DNA of 64,000 nt from Flagellimonas aquimarina (GTDB lineage: Bacteria > Bacteroidota > Bacteroidia > Flavobacteriales > Flavobacteriaceae). The notes below the pieces were generated by a model that ran no database searches, had not been told where the DNA came from, and saw only the letters and a list, made by a program, of their open reading frames with translations. The DNA lies in assembly GCF_003149745.1 (NCBI RefSeq), contig NZ_QGEG01000001.1, positions 310,001 to 374,000 of the forward strand, given 5' to 3'. Made by a program: the position numbers and the translations under genes. Positions 43,387-52,595 of this stretch are shown piece by piece; position 1 is the first letter of the stretch, and every line of letters begins with the position of its first letter.

Positions 43387-46300
43387 TTGACCAAATCTTC
43401 TATTTCATTCCTTTTTGAACAGTCTCCGCAACTTAGGAAACTGAGAAATGCCATTGCCCAAACCGAAAAAATAAATGTAAAAGGACTTACTGGTTCTGCA
43501 TTGTCTTTTGCCATTGCAGATGTCTTTAAATCAGCAGAATTACCTTTTTTGGTTTTGCTGAACGATAAAGAAGAAGCCGCTTATTACCTTAACGATCTAG
43601 AACAATTAATTGGCGAAAACGAGGTGCTTTTTTATCCCGGAAGCTATCGTAGGCCCTACCAAATTGAAGAGACCGATAATGCCAACGTACTCTTAAGAGC
43701 AGAGGTTTTAAACCGGATAAATTCCAGAAAAAAACCTGCGGTCATTGTCACTTACCCCGATGCTCTTTTTGAAAAAGTGGTGACCCGAAAAGAGCTGGAC
43801 AAAAACACTCTAAAAATTAAACTTGAGGACACTCTATCCCTCGACTTTTTAAACGAAGTGCTTTTTGAATACCAGTTTAAACGTGTCGATTTTGTAACCG
43901 AACCTGGGGAGTTTTCAGTTCGTGGAGGCATTGTAGATGTTTTTTCTTTCTCTCATGATGAACCTTATAGAATTGAATTTTTTGGAGATGAAGTGGAAAG
44001 TATCAGAACTTTTGATGTGGAAACACAACTATCTACAGAAAAGGTCAAGCGCATCACCATCATTCCAAATGTAGAGAACAAATTTTTACAAGAATCCAGA
44101 GAAAGCTTTTTAAAATATATCTCTCCAAAAACCATCATTTTTTCAAAAAATTTGGGCTTGGTCTATGATCGAATCCACTCCTTTTTTGAAAAAGCAGAGG
44201 AGAGTTTTACAAAACTGAGTGAGGAGATAAAACACGCCAAGCCTGAAGAACTTTTCGTGAATTCTGAATTGTTAAAATCCCAACTGCAAAATTTCAGTTT
44301 GGTTGAATTGGATGGTTCTGCTCAAGACATATCAACAGGGCTGGAACTGGCCTTCAATACCAAACCTCAACCAGCATTCAATAAAAAGTTCGACCTTCTT
44401 ATTGAGAATCTCAATAAGAATCATGAGGCCGGTTTTACCAACTATATTTTCTGCTCCACGGATCAGCAAGCAAAACGTTTTCACGATATTTTTGAAGAGG
44501 TAGACCAAGCCGTACATTACAAAACCTTAGTCTTCCCGTTGTTCCAAGGTTTTATTGACCATGATTTAAAACTTGCCTGCTATACCGATCATCAAATTTT
44601 TGAGCGTTATCACAAATTCCAATTAAAGAATGGCTATGCCAAAAAACAGGCCATCACCCTTAAAGAACTCAATAAACTGGAAATCGGGGATTATGTAACG
44701 CATATTGATCACGGTATTGGCAAATTCGGAGGACTTCAAAAAATAGATGTAGAAGGCAAAAAACAAGAGGCCATAAAACTAATGTATGGTGAGAGAGATA
44801 TTCTTTATGTAAGCATTCATTCCCTGCATAAAATATCAAAATTCAACGGCAAGGATGGTGCCCCGCCCAAAATCTACAAACTAGGATCTGCTGCATGGAA
44901 AAAACTGAAGCAGAAAACTAAAAGCAGGGTCAAAAAAATTGCCTTTGACCTTATTAAGGTCTACGCAAAACGACGTTTGGAAAAAGGGTTTCAATATGCC
45001 CCTGACAGTTACTTGCAGCACGAACTGGAAGCTTCATTTATTTATGAAGACACACCAGATCAGGAAAAATCTACCCAAGATGTAAAAAGGGACATGGAGA
45101 GTGAACGCCCCATGGATCGTTTAATATGTGGGGATGTTGGTTTTGGTAAAACAGAAGTTGCTATCCGAGCCGCCTTCAAAGCAGTTGACAACGGGAAACA
45201 AGTTGCCATACTTGTCCCAACTACCATTTTAGCATTTCAACACAATAGAACTTTTAAAGAACGGCTAAAGGAAATGCCCGTTACTGTAGATTATTTAAAT
45301 CGTTTTAGAACGGCCAAAGAAAAACGAGATATCCATGAAAGATTGGCTGCGGGAAAAATTGATATTATCATTGGCACACACCAATTGGTGAACAAAAGTG
45401 TCCAGTTTAAAGATTTGGGGCTCCTTATTGTGGATGAAGAACAAAAATTTGGAGTGGCCGTAAAGGACAAACTCAAATCCATCAAGGAAAATGTAGATGT
45501 ATTGACCTTGACCGCGACGCCCATTCCAAGAACTTTACAGTTTAGCTTAATGGCGGCCAGGGACCTTTCGGTCATCAATACACCCCCACCCAACCGTTAC
45601 CCAATTGAAAGTAGAGTGATTCGTTTTCAGGAGGAAATTATTCGTGATGCCGTTTCATATGAAATTCAACGTGGCGGACAGGTATTCTTTATCCATAACC
45701 GTATTGAAAATATTAAAGAAGTTGCTGGCATGATTCAGCGCCTGGTACCTGATGCTAAAATCGGCATTGGACACGGCCAGATGGAAGGTAGAAAATTGGA
45801 GCAATTGATGCTTGCTTTTATGAATGGGGAGTTTGATGTTTTGGTTTCTACTACAATTGTGGAAAGTGGACTGGACGTCACCAATGCCAATACCATTTTT
45901 ATTCATAATGCTAATAATTTTGGATTGAGCGATCTTCATCAAATGCGGGGACGTGTAGGCCGAAGTAACAAAAAGGCCTTTTGTTTCTTTATTACCCCAC
46001 CTTACGAAGTTATGACGGCAGATGCCCGCAAACGTATTGAAGCGCTGGAACAATTTACCGAACTGGGGAGTGGTTTTAATATTGCCATGAAGGATTTGGA
46101 GATTCGGGGTGCAGGGGATTTATTAGGCGGCGAACAAAGCGGATTCATCAATGAAATTGGTTTTGAAACCTACCAGAAAATATTGGCAGAAGCCATAGAA
46201 GAACTCAAAGAAAACGAGTTTAAGGAACTTTATGAAGAGGTTGAGGGCAAACAGGAAAAGGCTTATGTAAAAGATACACAATTGGATACTGATTTTGAAC

Positions 46301-46740
46301 TTCTTTTTCCAGATGATTACATTAACAATATCACCGAACGTCTTAACCTTTATACTCAATTAAACGAGGTGGCCGATGAAGCAGAGCTTCAAAAATATGA
46401 AGGGGAATTGGTTGATCGGTTTGGGGAGTTGCCAACCCAAGCAGTGGATCTGTTGAATTCGGTTCGGATTAAATGGACTGCAAACAGCATAGGATTAGAA
46501 CGTGTAATTTTAAAACAAGGAAAGTTCTTGGGCTATTTTATTGCCGACCAACAATCACCTTTCTACCAAAGTCCTGTCTTTACCCAAGTGTTGCACTATG
46601 TGCAGGCCAATCCCAATATTTGTAAACTTAAAGAAAAACAAACCCGAAATGGATTACGGTTGCTATTGGTTTTTGATGGTATTACCAGTGTAGAAAAAGC
46701 TTTGAAGGTTTTGGAGCCTTTAAGCTTTTTGAAAAGTTAA
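43387..46740 (+). CDS. mfd: Transcription-repair coupling factor
   Basis: Removes RNA polymerase stalled at lesions and recruits UvrA. 1,117 residues from a TTG at 43387, close to family length. UvrB-homology region (1-330), CarD-like RNA-polymerase-binding domain (LEIGDYVTHIDHGIGKFGG near 436), translocase motifs I GDVGFGKTEVAIRAAF near 580, II VDEEQKFGV near 681, GRVGRSNKKAF (motif VI) near 857, and the TRCF C-terminal domain (LFPDDYI to GELPTQA, about 975-1015). The promoter spacing supports the TTG start. Confidence 0.96.
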   Translation: MTKSSISFLFEQSPQLRKLRNAIAQTEKINVKGLTGSALSFAIADVFKSAELPFLVLLNDKEEAAYYLNDLEQLIGENEVLFYPGSYRRPYQIEETDNANVLLRAEVLNRINSRKKPAVIVTYPDALFEKVVTRKELDKNTLKIKLEDTLSLDFLNEVLFEYQFKRVDFVTEPGEFSVRGGIVDVFSFSHDEPYRIEFFGDEVESIRTFDVETQLSTEKVKRITIIPNVENKFLQESRESFLKYISPKTIIFSKNLGLVYDRIHSFFEKAEESFTKLSEEIKHAKPEELFVNSELLKSQLQNFSLVELDGSAQDISTGLELAFNTKPQPAFNKKFDLLIENLNKNHEAGFTNYIFCSTDQQAKRFHDIFEEVDQAVHYKTLVFPLFQGFIDHDLKLACYTDHQIFERYHKFQLKNGYAKKQAITLKELNKLEIGDYVTHIDHGIGKFGGLQKIDVEGKKQEAIKLMYGERDILYVSIHSLHKISKFNGKDGAPPKIYKLGSAAWKKLKQKTKSRVKKIAFDLIKVYAKRRLEKGFQYAPDSYLQHELEASFIYEDTPDQEKSTQDVKRDMESERPMDRLICGDVGFGKTEVAIRAAFKAVDNGKQVAILVPTTILAFQHNRTFKERLKEMPVTVDYLNRFRTAKEKRDIHERLAAGKIDIIIGTHQLVNKSVQFKDLGLLIVDEEQKFGVAVKDKLKSIKENVDVLTLTATPIPRTLQFSLMAARDLSVINTPPPNRYPIESRVIRFQEEIIRDAVSYEIQRGGQVFFIHNRIENIKEVAGMIQRLVPDAKIGIGHGQMEGRKLEQLMLAFMNGEFDVLVSTTIVESGLDVTNANTIFIHNANNFGLSDLHQMRGRVGRSNKKAFCFFITPPYEVMTADARKRIEALEQFTELGSGFNIAMKDLEIRGAGDLLGGEQSGFINEIGFETYQKILAEAIEELKENEFKELYEEVEGKQEKAYVKDTQLDTDFELLFPDDYINNITERLNLYTQLNEVADEAELQKYEGELVDRFGELPTQAVDLLNSVRIKWTANSIGLERVILKQGKFLGYFIADQQSPFYQSPVFTQVLHYVQANPNICKLKEKQTRNGLRLLLVFDGITSVEKALKVLEPLSFLKS

Positions 46741-46747
46741 AATACTA

Positions 46748-47974
46748 TCAATTACTTTCCAACTCCCTTAATATTTGACTTTGTTTGGCTGTACGCTGTG
46801 GAATATTATAGGTAGCCCAAAATTCAGTGTCAAAATTTTCAGTTTGGCTTTCAATACTGGAATTGATATTCATGTTCCTTGAAAATTGATAATTGTCTAC
46901 ATCATCTACAACAATGTTGTTAATGAAGAGCTCCTTTTTGGGGTATTTGGTAAACAGTACAACATCGGAATCCTGTCCTTTGTAAATCCTCCAAACATCC
47001 TCTTCTTTTTGATATTTTAAATAGAACTTTCCTTTGTATTCTTGGTATTCGAAAATGACATTGTAGTACACCTGCTGTGAACCATTGGTAAAACGTCTTT
47101 GCCAAGATGTTCCATTATTTACCTCTCTGGTCAGCTCTACCCGCACAAAGGCAAAAGTCTCTGCATCAATATAGAGGGTGGCAGTCTGAAAAGGGGCATC
47201 TACTCCCAGTATCTTATATACCAATCGATTATCATAAGATTCAATACTTTCAATTTCATATTTCCAACCCTTCTTGCCCAAAATAGGGCCATAATCAAAC
47301 CGAATGAAATCGTCCTCTACTAAATCTATAAGCGAGTTTTTACGTTCTTCATTTTTATTCCAAAGGTGCTTTGTGGCAATGCTATTGGTTCTCACTCCAA
47401 GTAATTCAATTGCGGGTTTTCGCTTTACCTGAGCACCCTGATAAAGAAACTTTGCAGCACATTCCAAATATTCCACATAAGTGTCGTCCTCTCTCTGCAG
47501 ATCTCGCACAAAACCTTCTAAAAAGTAGGGTTCCGTAGGGTAATTTTGGGCAATGTTCTTGTAGGCTTTCTTAACAATTTCCTTTGCTTTGAGTACTTTA
47601 GTTGCATTACCGTCGACCAGCACCTCATCCAATTGATTGATTTGCGGAAGTAATGATATTACCTCATCCATAGAAAAAGAATCAAGTTTTCTTGCAACAC
47701 TGGTATACCCCATTGCAGAAATGACGACCAATGCTCCCCTTTCTTTAGTTGGAACATGAAATATAAAATACCCTTCTGTATTGCTGGTAGTGCCAATTGG
47801 TTTGCCCTTTAGATATATAGAAGCATAAGGTATGGATTGCTGTGTTTCGGCATCCACCAATTGCCCGTTAATGGTAAATACTTCCTGTTGACCATGCAAA
47901 ATTATTGCACAAAAAATGAAAAGTACAGACAAACAACATTTACTACTTCTAGCCATAGTTTTAAGACGAAACAT
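46748..47974 (-). CDS. Secreted CarboxypepD_reg-like domain protein
   Basis: 408 residues (an ATG at 47956, six codons in, is an equally good start). Signal peptide (CLSVLFIFCAIILHGQQ), then a carboxypeptidase-regulatory-like domain (about 32-115: NGQLVDAETQQSIPYASIYL, TTSNTEGYFIFHV). The rest (about 125-400) is a predicted beta-rich region with YLEGFVRDLQ and VYYNVIFEYQEYKGKFYLKY, a layout seen in many Bacteroidetes envelope proteins related in build to the 33915 gene. No barrel or plug is evident. Function unknown. Convergent with mfd. Confidence 0.8.
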   Translation of the reverse strand: MFRLKTMARSSKCCLSVLFIFCAIILHGQQEVFTINGQLVDAETQQSIPYASIYLKGKPIGTTSNTEGYFIFHVPTKERGALVVISAMGYTSVARKLDSFSMDEVISLLPQINQLDEVLVDGNATKVLKAKEIVKKAYKNIAQNYPTEPYFLEGFVRDLQREDDTYVEYLECAAKFLYQGAQVKRKPAIELLGVRTNSIATKHLWNKNEERKNSLIDLVEDDFIRFDYGPILGKKGWKYEIESIESYDNRLVYKILGVDAPFQTATLYIDAETFAFVRVELTREVNNGTSWQRRFTNGSQQVYYNVIFEYQEYKGKFYLKYQKEEDVWRIYKGQDSDVVLFTKYPKKELFINNIVVDDVDNYQFSRNMNINSSIESQTENFDTEFWATYNIPQRTAKQSQILRELESN

Positions 47975-48040
47975 ATTTTATCTTTTAACAAATAACGTGA
48001 GATTTCTTAAACTCAGCGCTTCTTGTTCCAAATAACAAAT

Positions 48041-48148
48041 GCATTCAAAGTAATATCTTCGGCTTATGGCCCAAAATTCCAAAACCTATTTAACTGGAGC
48101 TCAGGAAAGGACTCAGCATTGGGCTTTTATTACTTAAAACAACAAAAT
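48041..48148 (+). pseudogene. Truncated 5' fragment of a Dph6-like ATP pyrophosphatase gene
   Basis: From 25 bp before an ATG at 48066 this stretch aligns with 51857-51966, the leader and first 28 codons of the intact gene. With one base restored near 48091 it reads MAQNSKTYFNWSSGKDSALG then FYYLKQQN, keeping the PP-loop SSGKDS. Most differences from the intact copy fall at third codon positions, so it was once a functional gene, not a fresh duplicate. A single-base deletion breaks it and homology ends near 48148. Confidence 0.8.
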
Positions 48149-48241
48149 TGACTTATCGAGTTGTCATCCTTTATAATTTATGATATATTAAGAAACCTTT
48201 TCATGTAAATTACCAGTACTTTTTCTTGATAACCTCGAACA

Positions 48242-50596
48242 ATGCGATATTTTATTCTATTATTATTATCATCAAATTTTATTCTGTCACAAAATTTCAA
48301 CCCTTCTCCAGAAGAGACCTATTGCTCTATGCTCAGTTTTTCTCCTGATCCAGAAGCCCAATTTATAGTTGATAAAATTCTTAATGAAATTGGGGCGTTT
48401 AGAAATTTTACTATTCAGGCTTGTGAAGGAATTGAAGGCGCAAGCGCAAAAATTGTAGAGACCATAGGAGGACAAAAAGAACGCTATATTTTCTATGACA
48501 AAAAATTCTTGGAAAAGATACGAAACAAGGCTAATTCGGACTGGGCGCCACTTTGTATTCTTGCACACGAAATAGCCCATCATTTAAACGGCCATGCACT
48601 AAACAATAGAGGAAGCATCCACCGTTTTGAGCTAGAAGCAGATTACTCCGCCACTAGATGGGTAGCACGAATGGGAGCCAGTTTAAAAGAGGCACAAAGT
48701 GCAGTAAATGCTCTTGAATATGAAAAAGAAACACCAAAACATCCTGCAAAGGCTGATCGTTTAAAACAAATTGAAAAAGCCTGGAGGGACGAGAATGGAA
48801 TGCAGACGGAAAGTAACCCAAAAAGAGACGCCTCAGATATTGAGTTTAACATGGGTATAAAAGCATTTGAAGCAAAAGCATTCGATAATGCGATTAAACA
48901 TTTTACCAAAAGTGCTCGCTCAGGGAATCCAGATGGTTATTACTTTCTTTCTGTAATTTATTATTCTGGTTTGGGGGTGAAAATAGATTATGCCAAAGCA
49001 TATTCCAATGCCCAAAAAGGATACGATAAGGGTTCTGTTCCTAGCGTATATCAGTTGGGCAAGTACCTCTCAAACGGTATTGGAATTAAAATGAACAAGG
49101 CAGAAGCTCAGCGATTGTTTAAAAAAGACTACCAGTTTAAGTGGTTCAAAGATAAATATAGCAAAACCAAGGTTCCACATTACGCTTACGTAATTGGTTA
49201 CATGTTTGAACATGGGTATGGAGGTGTCAACCAAGACTCCTATACTGCATTCCAATGGTACAAAACTTCGGCAGAGGAGGGAGACCTTGTGGGAATGAAC
49301 AATTTTGGTGTTTTATATGGCGATGGCAACAATTCTGATATTATTAGTAGAAACGATACTATTGCTCTTAACTGGTACAAAAAAGCGGCCAATTTTGGTT
49401 TGCCAGTTTCTATTTCCAATGTTGGAAATATGTATCACTTTGGAAAAGGAGTTGAAAAGAACTTGGAAAAAGCAAAGATATATTATAACAAGGCAATGGC
49501 GTCGAATTTGCATGACGCCATGTATGGCTTAGCTATTTTATATTCTGCTGAAAAAGAAAGTGCCAAAAGCCAAAAAATTGCTTTTGACTTATACTTTAAA
49601 GCCGCAAAACTTGGTAATTCAAGAGCCATGCGTGAATTGGCCAATTGTTATAAAAATGCAAAGGGTACAGAGGAAAATTCAAAACAAGCATTTTTATGGA
49701 TGCAAAAGGCAGCAGCTCTTCAAAACCCTACTGGCGCACTTGAATTATCAAACTTTTTTATCACAGGATATGGTGTTGAACAAAGCGACGAAGATGCCTT
49801 TAACTGGAGAATGAAATCCCATGAATATGGCAGTATTCTGGCAAAGCGAATAATAGGCTATCATTACCTTAAAGGCTGGCATGTTGAACAAGACTCCAAA
49901 GTAGGATTAAATTGGCTAGAATTGGCAGCTGATAAAGGTGATGTTCCTGCCATGAGTGCCTTAGCAGAGTTTTACTTTACTGGAAAATATGTTATGCAAG
50001 ATTATAAACTGGCTTTGGAATGGGCAAAAAAAGCCGCTCTCTTGCAAAACCCATATGCAACTAATCTAGTCGGCTTAATGTACTATAGGGGAAATGGCAC
50101 CAAGCAAAACTGGCCAGAAGCATATGAGTGGTATAAAAAAGCGGATTCTCTTGGTTTTAGTGAGGCAACATTCAATTTAGGCGTACTACATAGAAAAGGT
50201 AGGGCTGTTCCCAAAAATGTAGATAAAGCCGTAGAGTTTTACAAAAAAGCTATGGATAGAGGTAACGGAAGAGCTGCAGAAGCCATCGCCTTTATTCATT
50301 ATAATGAGGAGGGAGGGTATCCTAAGGACTTTGAAAAAATAATTTTTTGGCTTAAGAAAGCTGATGAACTTGGTTACTTGGGCTCAACCTGTAATTTGGC
50401 AGATTTGTATTTTGACGGAGAAGGAGTCACACAAAATTACCAAGAAGCTTTGAAGTGGTATACCAAAGCTGGCGAAAAAGGATTTAAAAAAGCCATTGAA
50501 AAGCTTATAAAAATTTATTCGGAGGGCCTAGGTGTTGCCAAAAACCCAGAGAAGGAAAAATACTGGCATAAAAAACTATACTCGGAGACAAATTGA
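48242..50596 (+). CDS. M48-like zinc peptidase fused to 15 Sel1 repeats, secreted
   Basis: 784 residues. Signal peptide (YFILLLLSSNFILSQN), then a gluzincin domain with LAHEIAHHLNGHAL near 110 and ELEADYSATRWVARMG near 133, the HExxH and ExxxD zinc motifs of the M48 group. From about 200 to the end run fifteen Sel1-like repeats of 35-38 residues (for example AMSALAEFYFTGKYVMQDYK, then LALEWAKKAA). Sel1 arrays are protein-binding scaffolds. A peptidase fused to such an array could be a substrate-tethered protease of the envelope; the target is unknown. The next gene is convergent, five bases away. Confidence 0.88.
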   Translation: MRYFILLLLSSNFILSQNFNPSPEETYCSMLSFSPDPEAQFIVDKILNEIGAFRNFTIQACEGIEGASAKIVETIGGQKERYIFYDKKFLEKIRNKANSDWAPLCILAHEIAHHLNGHALNNRGSIHRFELEADYSATRWVARMGASLKEAQSAVNALEYEKETPKHPAKADRLKQIEKAWRDENGMQTESNPKRDASDIEFNMGIKAFEAKAFDNAIKHFTKSARSGNPDGYYFLSVIYYSGLGVKIDYAKAYSNAQKGYDKGSVPSVYQLGKYLSNGIGIKMNKAEAQRLFKKDYQFKWFKDKYSKTKVPHYAYVIGYMFEHGYGGVNQDSYTAFQWYKTSAEEGDLVGMNNFGVLYGDGNNSDIISRNDTIALNWYKKAANFGLPVSISNVGNMYHFGKGVEKNLEKAKIYYNKAMASNLHDAMYGLAILYSAEKESAKSQKIAFDLYFKAAKLGNSRAMRELANCYKNAKGTEENSKQAFLWMQKAAALQNPTGALELSNFFITGYGVEQSDEDAFNWRMKSHEYGSILAKRIIGYHYLKGWHVEQDSKVGLNWLELAADKGDVPAMSALAEFYFTGKYVMQDYKLALEWAKKAALLQNPYATNLVGLMYYRGNGTKQNWPEAYEWYKKADSLGFSEATFNLGVLHRKGRAVPKNVDKAVEFYKKAMDRGNGRAAEAIAFIHYNEEGGYPKDFEKIIFWLKKADELGYLGSTCNLADLYFDGEGVTQNYQEALKWYTKAGEKGFKKAIEKLIKIYSEGLGVAKNPEKEKYWHKKLYSETN

Positions 50597-50601
50597 ATGT
50601 T

Positions 50602-51573
50602 CTATTTCCTAACCGAAAAGTGTACATGATCAAAATGACCTTTTACCTTATAGCTAAAACTATTGGCCCTTTTACTATCCTTTTCATTCTTCTTTAGCTT
50701 TTCCCTTCTAAGCTTAGTTCGAATTATAGGTCCAAAATTTTCTCTCCGATACTTGTAATTTTGCATAGCAACTTGTAGCTGTAATATTCTTTGATATAAA
50801 TAAACCATATCTTCTTTTTCACTGTCCTTTTTCATCAAACTATCGGCAAGTTCAATTTTCTGTAAATTGGACATAAACAAAATGAGTGAGTATCCATAGT
50901 TGATCATATATTCCCCATTTATTCGTGAAATATCCACAGCGTTACCGGAGTAATGATTACTGCTTTTTCCATGATTACCATTTGTAGTCGCTTTAATGTA
51001 GATAGACTTTATAAGTGGGGCTTTGATTCTATCAAGATTCCTATTGGTCTCTGTTAACACTTCGGTAAGAGCATCAATAAGTATTGGCTTAACCTTTTGG
51101 TTTGCGTTTAAAGAGTCAGATTCAGTAATTCCAAAATTAACATCTACTTTGTTGCCTTTATATGTTATAACGGGCACTACAAATTTTTTAAAATCATCTT
51201 TGTTATCAGTTTCATCAACCATTTTATCAGGAGTTGGAAACTCTAAATATTGGTCATCAGCATTTAAGATACCTCCTCGGTTAACACCTTCAAAAAGTAG
51301 GTTTTTCTGATTTGCTATTGCACTCTGTTTATTTAACTTATAATTTTTTCCAATTTGGGTGATTTCATCATCTACCAAACTAAAGAGTTGGTTCCATTTT
51401 TTGTCCTCTCCTGAGTAATTAAGATTTTTACTCCTCCACAATAAAGAAAAAGTATTTTCTATTTCCTCTTGCGAAAAACTAAGGGCAGAACTTTCTTGGT
51501 AAATATCTTGTCCAAAAGAAAAATTGAACATTAATGTAAAAAAAGGAATAAGCCCAAAACGTCTAAAAGTCAT
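50602..51573 (-). CDS. Secreted LAS-fold (M15/D-Ala-D-Ala carboxypeptidase-like) peptidase
   Basis: 323 residues. Signal peptide (RRFGLIPFFTLMFNFSFGQD). Residues 30-150 are unassigned. The C-terminal half carries the zinc signature of the LAS peptidases: SSNHYSGNAVDISR near 203 (His and Asp ligands, motif SxHxxGxAxD) and GHFDHVHFSV near the end (catalytic Asp and His ligand of DHxH). Families with these motifs cut D-Ala bonds in peptidoglycan. I infer a periplasmic peptidoglycan hydrolase. Overall similarity to named families is low. Confidence 0.72.
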   Translation of the reverse strand: MTFRRFGLIPFFTLMFNFSFGQDIYQESSALSFSQEEIENTFSLLWRSKNLNYSGEDKKWNQLFSLVDDEITQIGKNYKLNKQSAIANQKNLLFEGVNRGGILNADDQYLEFPTPDKMVDETDNKDDFKKFVVPVITYKGNKVDVNFGITESDSLNANQKVKPILIDALTEVLTETNRNLDRIKAPLIKSIYIKATTNGNHGKSSNHYSGNAVDISRINGEYMINYGYSLILFMSNLQKIELADSLMKKDSEKEDMVYLYQRILQLQVAMQNYKYRRENFGPIIRTKLRREKLKKNEKDSKRANSFSYKVKGHFDHVHFSVRK

Positions 51574-51881
51574 TATTTTTTGCGGTATAAAAATTAATTC
51601 TGATGTGTCTAAAGTTTAAAAGATAGAGTATATTTTTGAGATTATGGACTAGGTTTGAAGTAAAAAATGCATCACCTGAACGACCAAAACAAAACAATTC
51701 TAGAAATCACCCATCGCTTCATTTCCTGTTATAACATTTTAGCAATCTTGCATTGACGTATACTCTCTTCTTGAGGAAATCTATTTTACCTTTTAAACCA
51801 ACTGATTTTGAGATTGTTTCATGATTTCACCTATTTAAAACCACTTTCAAATTTGCGCATTTAAAGCTATATCTTAGAACC
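51574..51881. other. Intergenic region before the Dph6-like gene
   Basis: About 308 bp between two divergent genes. No frame of note. The last 25 bp (51857-51881) are homologous to the leader of the truncated copy at 48041. No clear TAnnTTTG element is seen. Confidence 0.45.
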
Positions 51882-52595
51882 ATGCCTAAAAATTCCAAAA
51901 CTTATTTTAACTGGAGCTCAGGAAAAGATTCTGCTTTAGCTCTCTATTATTTAAAACAGAACAATATAAAAGTTGATTGTTTATTGACAACGATAAATGC
52001 TCATTACAACCGGGTTTCCATGCATGGACTTCGAAGGGAGGTTTTGGAAGCTCAGGCAGCCCAAACTAGCATTCCATTGGACATTCTTGAAGTTCCCGAA
52101 AAACCAAGTATGGAGGAGTACAATGCCCTAATGAAAGATAAAATTATGGAACTTCAATCTGAAGGGTATACCCAAACCGTATTCGGAGATATCTTTTTGG
52201 AAGATTTAAAACTGTACAGAGAACGAATGCTTTCCCCATATGGTATCACCTCAGTTTTTCCACTCTGGAAAAAAGATACCATGCAATTGATTCACGAGTT
52301 TCTGCATTTGGGCTTTAAAGCGGTCATTGTTTGCATTGACAACTTAAAATTGGATGCTTCTTTTCTTGGGAAGGAGCTATCAATAGAACTTGTAAATCAA
52401 TTTCCAGAAGATGTAGATCCTTGTGGTGAAAATGGGGAGTTCCATACTTTTTGTTTTGATGGTCCCATTTTTAAAAACCCTATTGCCTTTGAGCTAGGAG
52501 AAAAAGTTTATAGAACTTATGATGACCCCTCGGATAAAATCAAAAAAATCAAGTTTGGATTTTGTGATATCTTGTTAAAAAGCATCATAAACTAA
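51882..52595 (+). CDS. Dph6-like ATP pyrophosphatase (diphthine-ammonia ligase family)
   Basis: 237 residues. The PP-loop is NWSSGKDSALALYYL near residue 10, and the C-terminal family signature is DPCGENGEFHTFCFDGP near 180. YPFG-type middle residues read PYGITSVFPLWKK near 118. In eukaryotes this family amidates diphthine on EF2; bacteria lack diphthamide, so the substrate here is unknown. Its last 21 bp overlap the convergent serine hydrolase gene. A broken homologue lies 3.8 kb upstream. Confidence 0.88.
   Translation: MPKNSKTYFNWSSGKDSALALYYLKQNNIKVDCLLTTINAHYNRVSMHGLRREVLEAQAAQTSIPLDILEVPEKPSMEEYNALMKDKIMELQSEGYTQTVFGDIFLEDLKLYRERMLSPYGITSVFPLWKKDTMQLIHEFLHLGFKAVIVCIDNLKLDASFLGKELSIELVNQFPEDVDPCGENGEFHTFCFDGPIFKNPIAFELGEKVYRTYDDPSDKIKKIKFGFCDILLKSIIN

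Noticed and set aside
13112-47974. Anti-phage or secondary-metabolite system in the central region
   Set aside because: All genes there are housekeeping or small families without defence hallmarks (no restriction, Cas, CBASS, TIR, retron or abortive-infection domains recognised).
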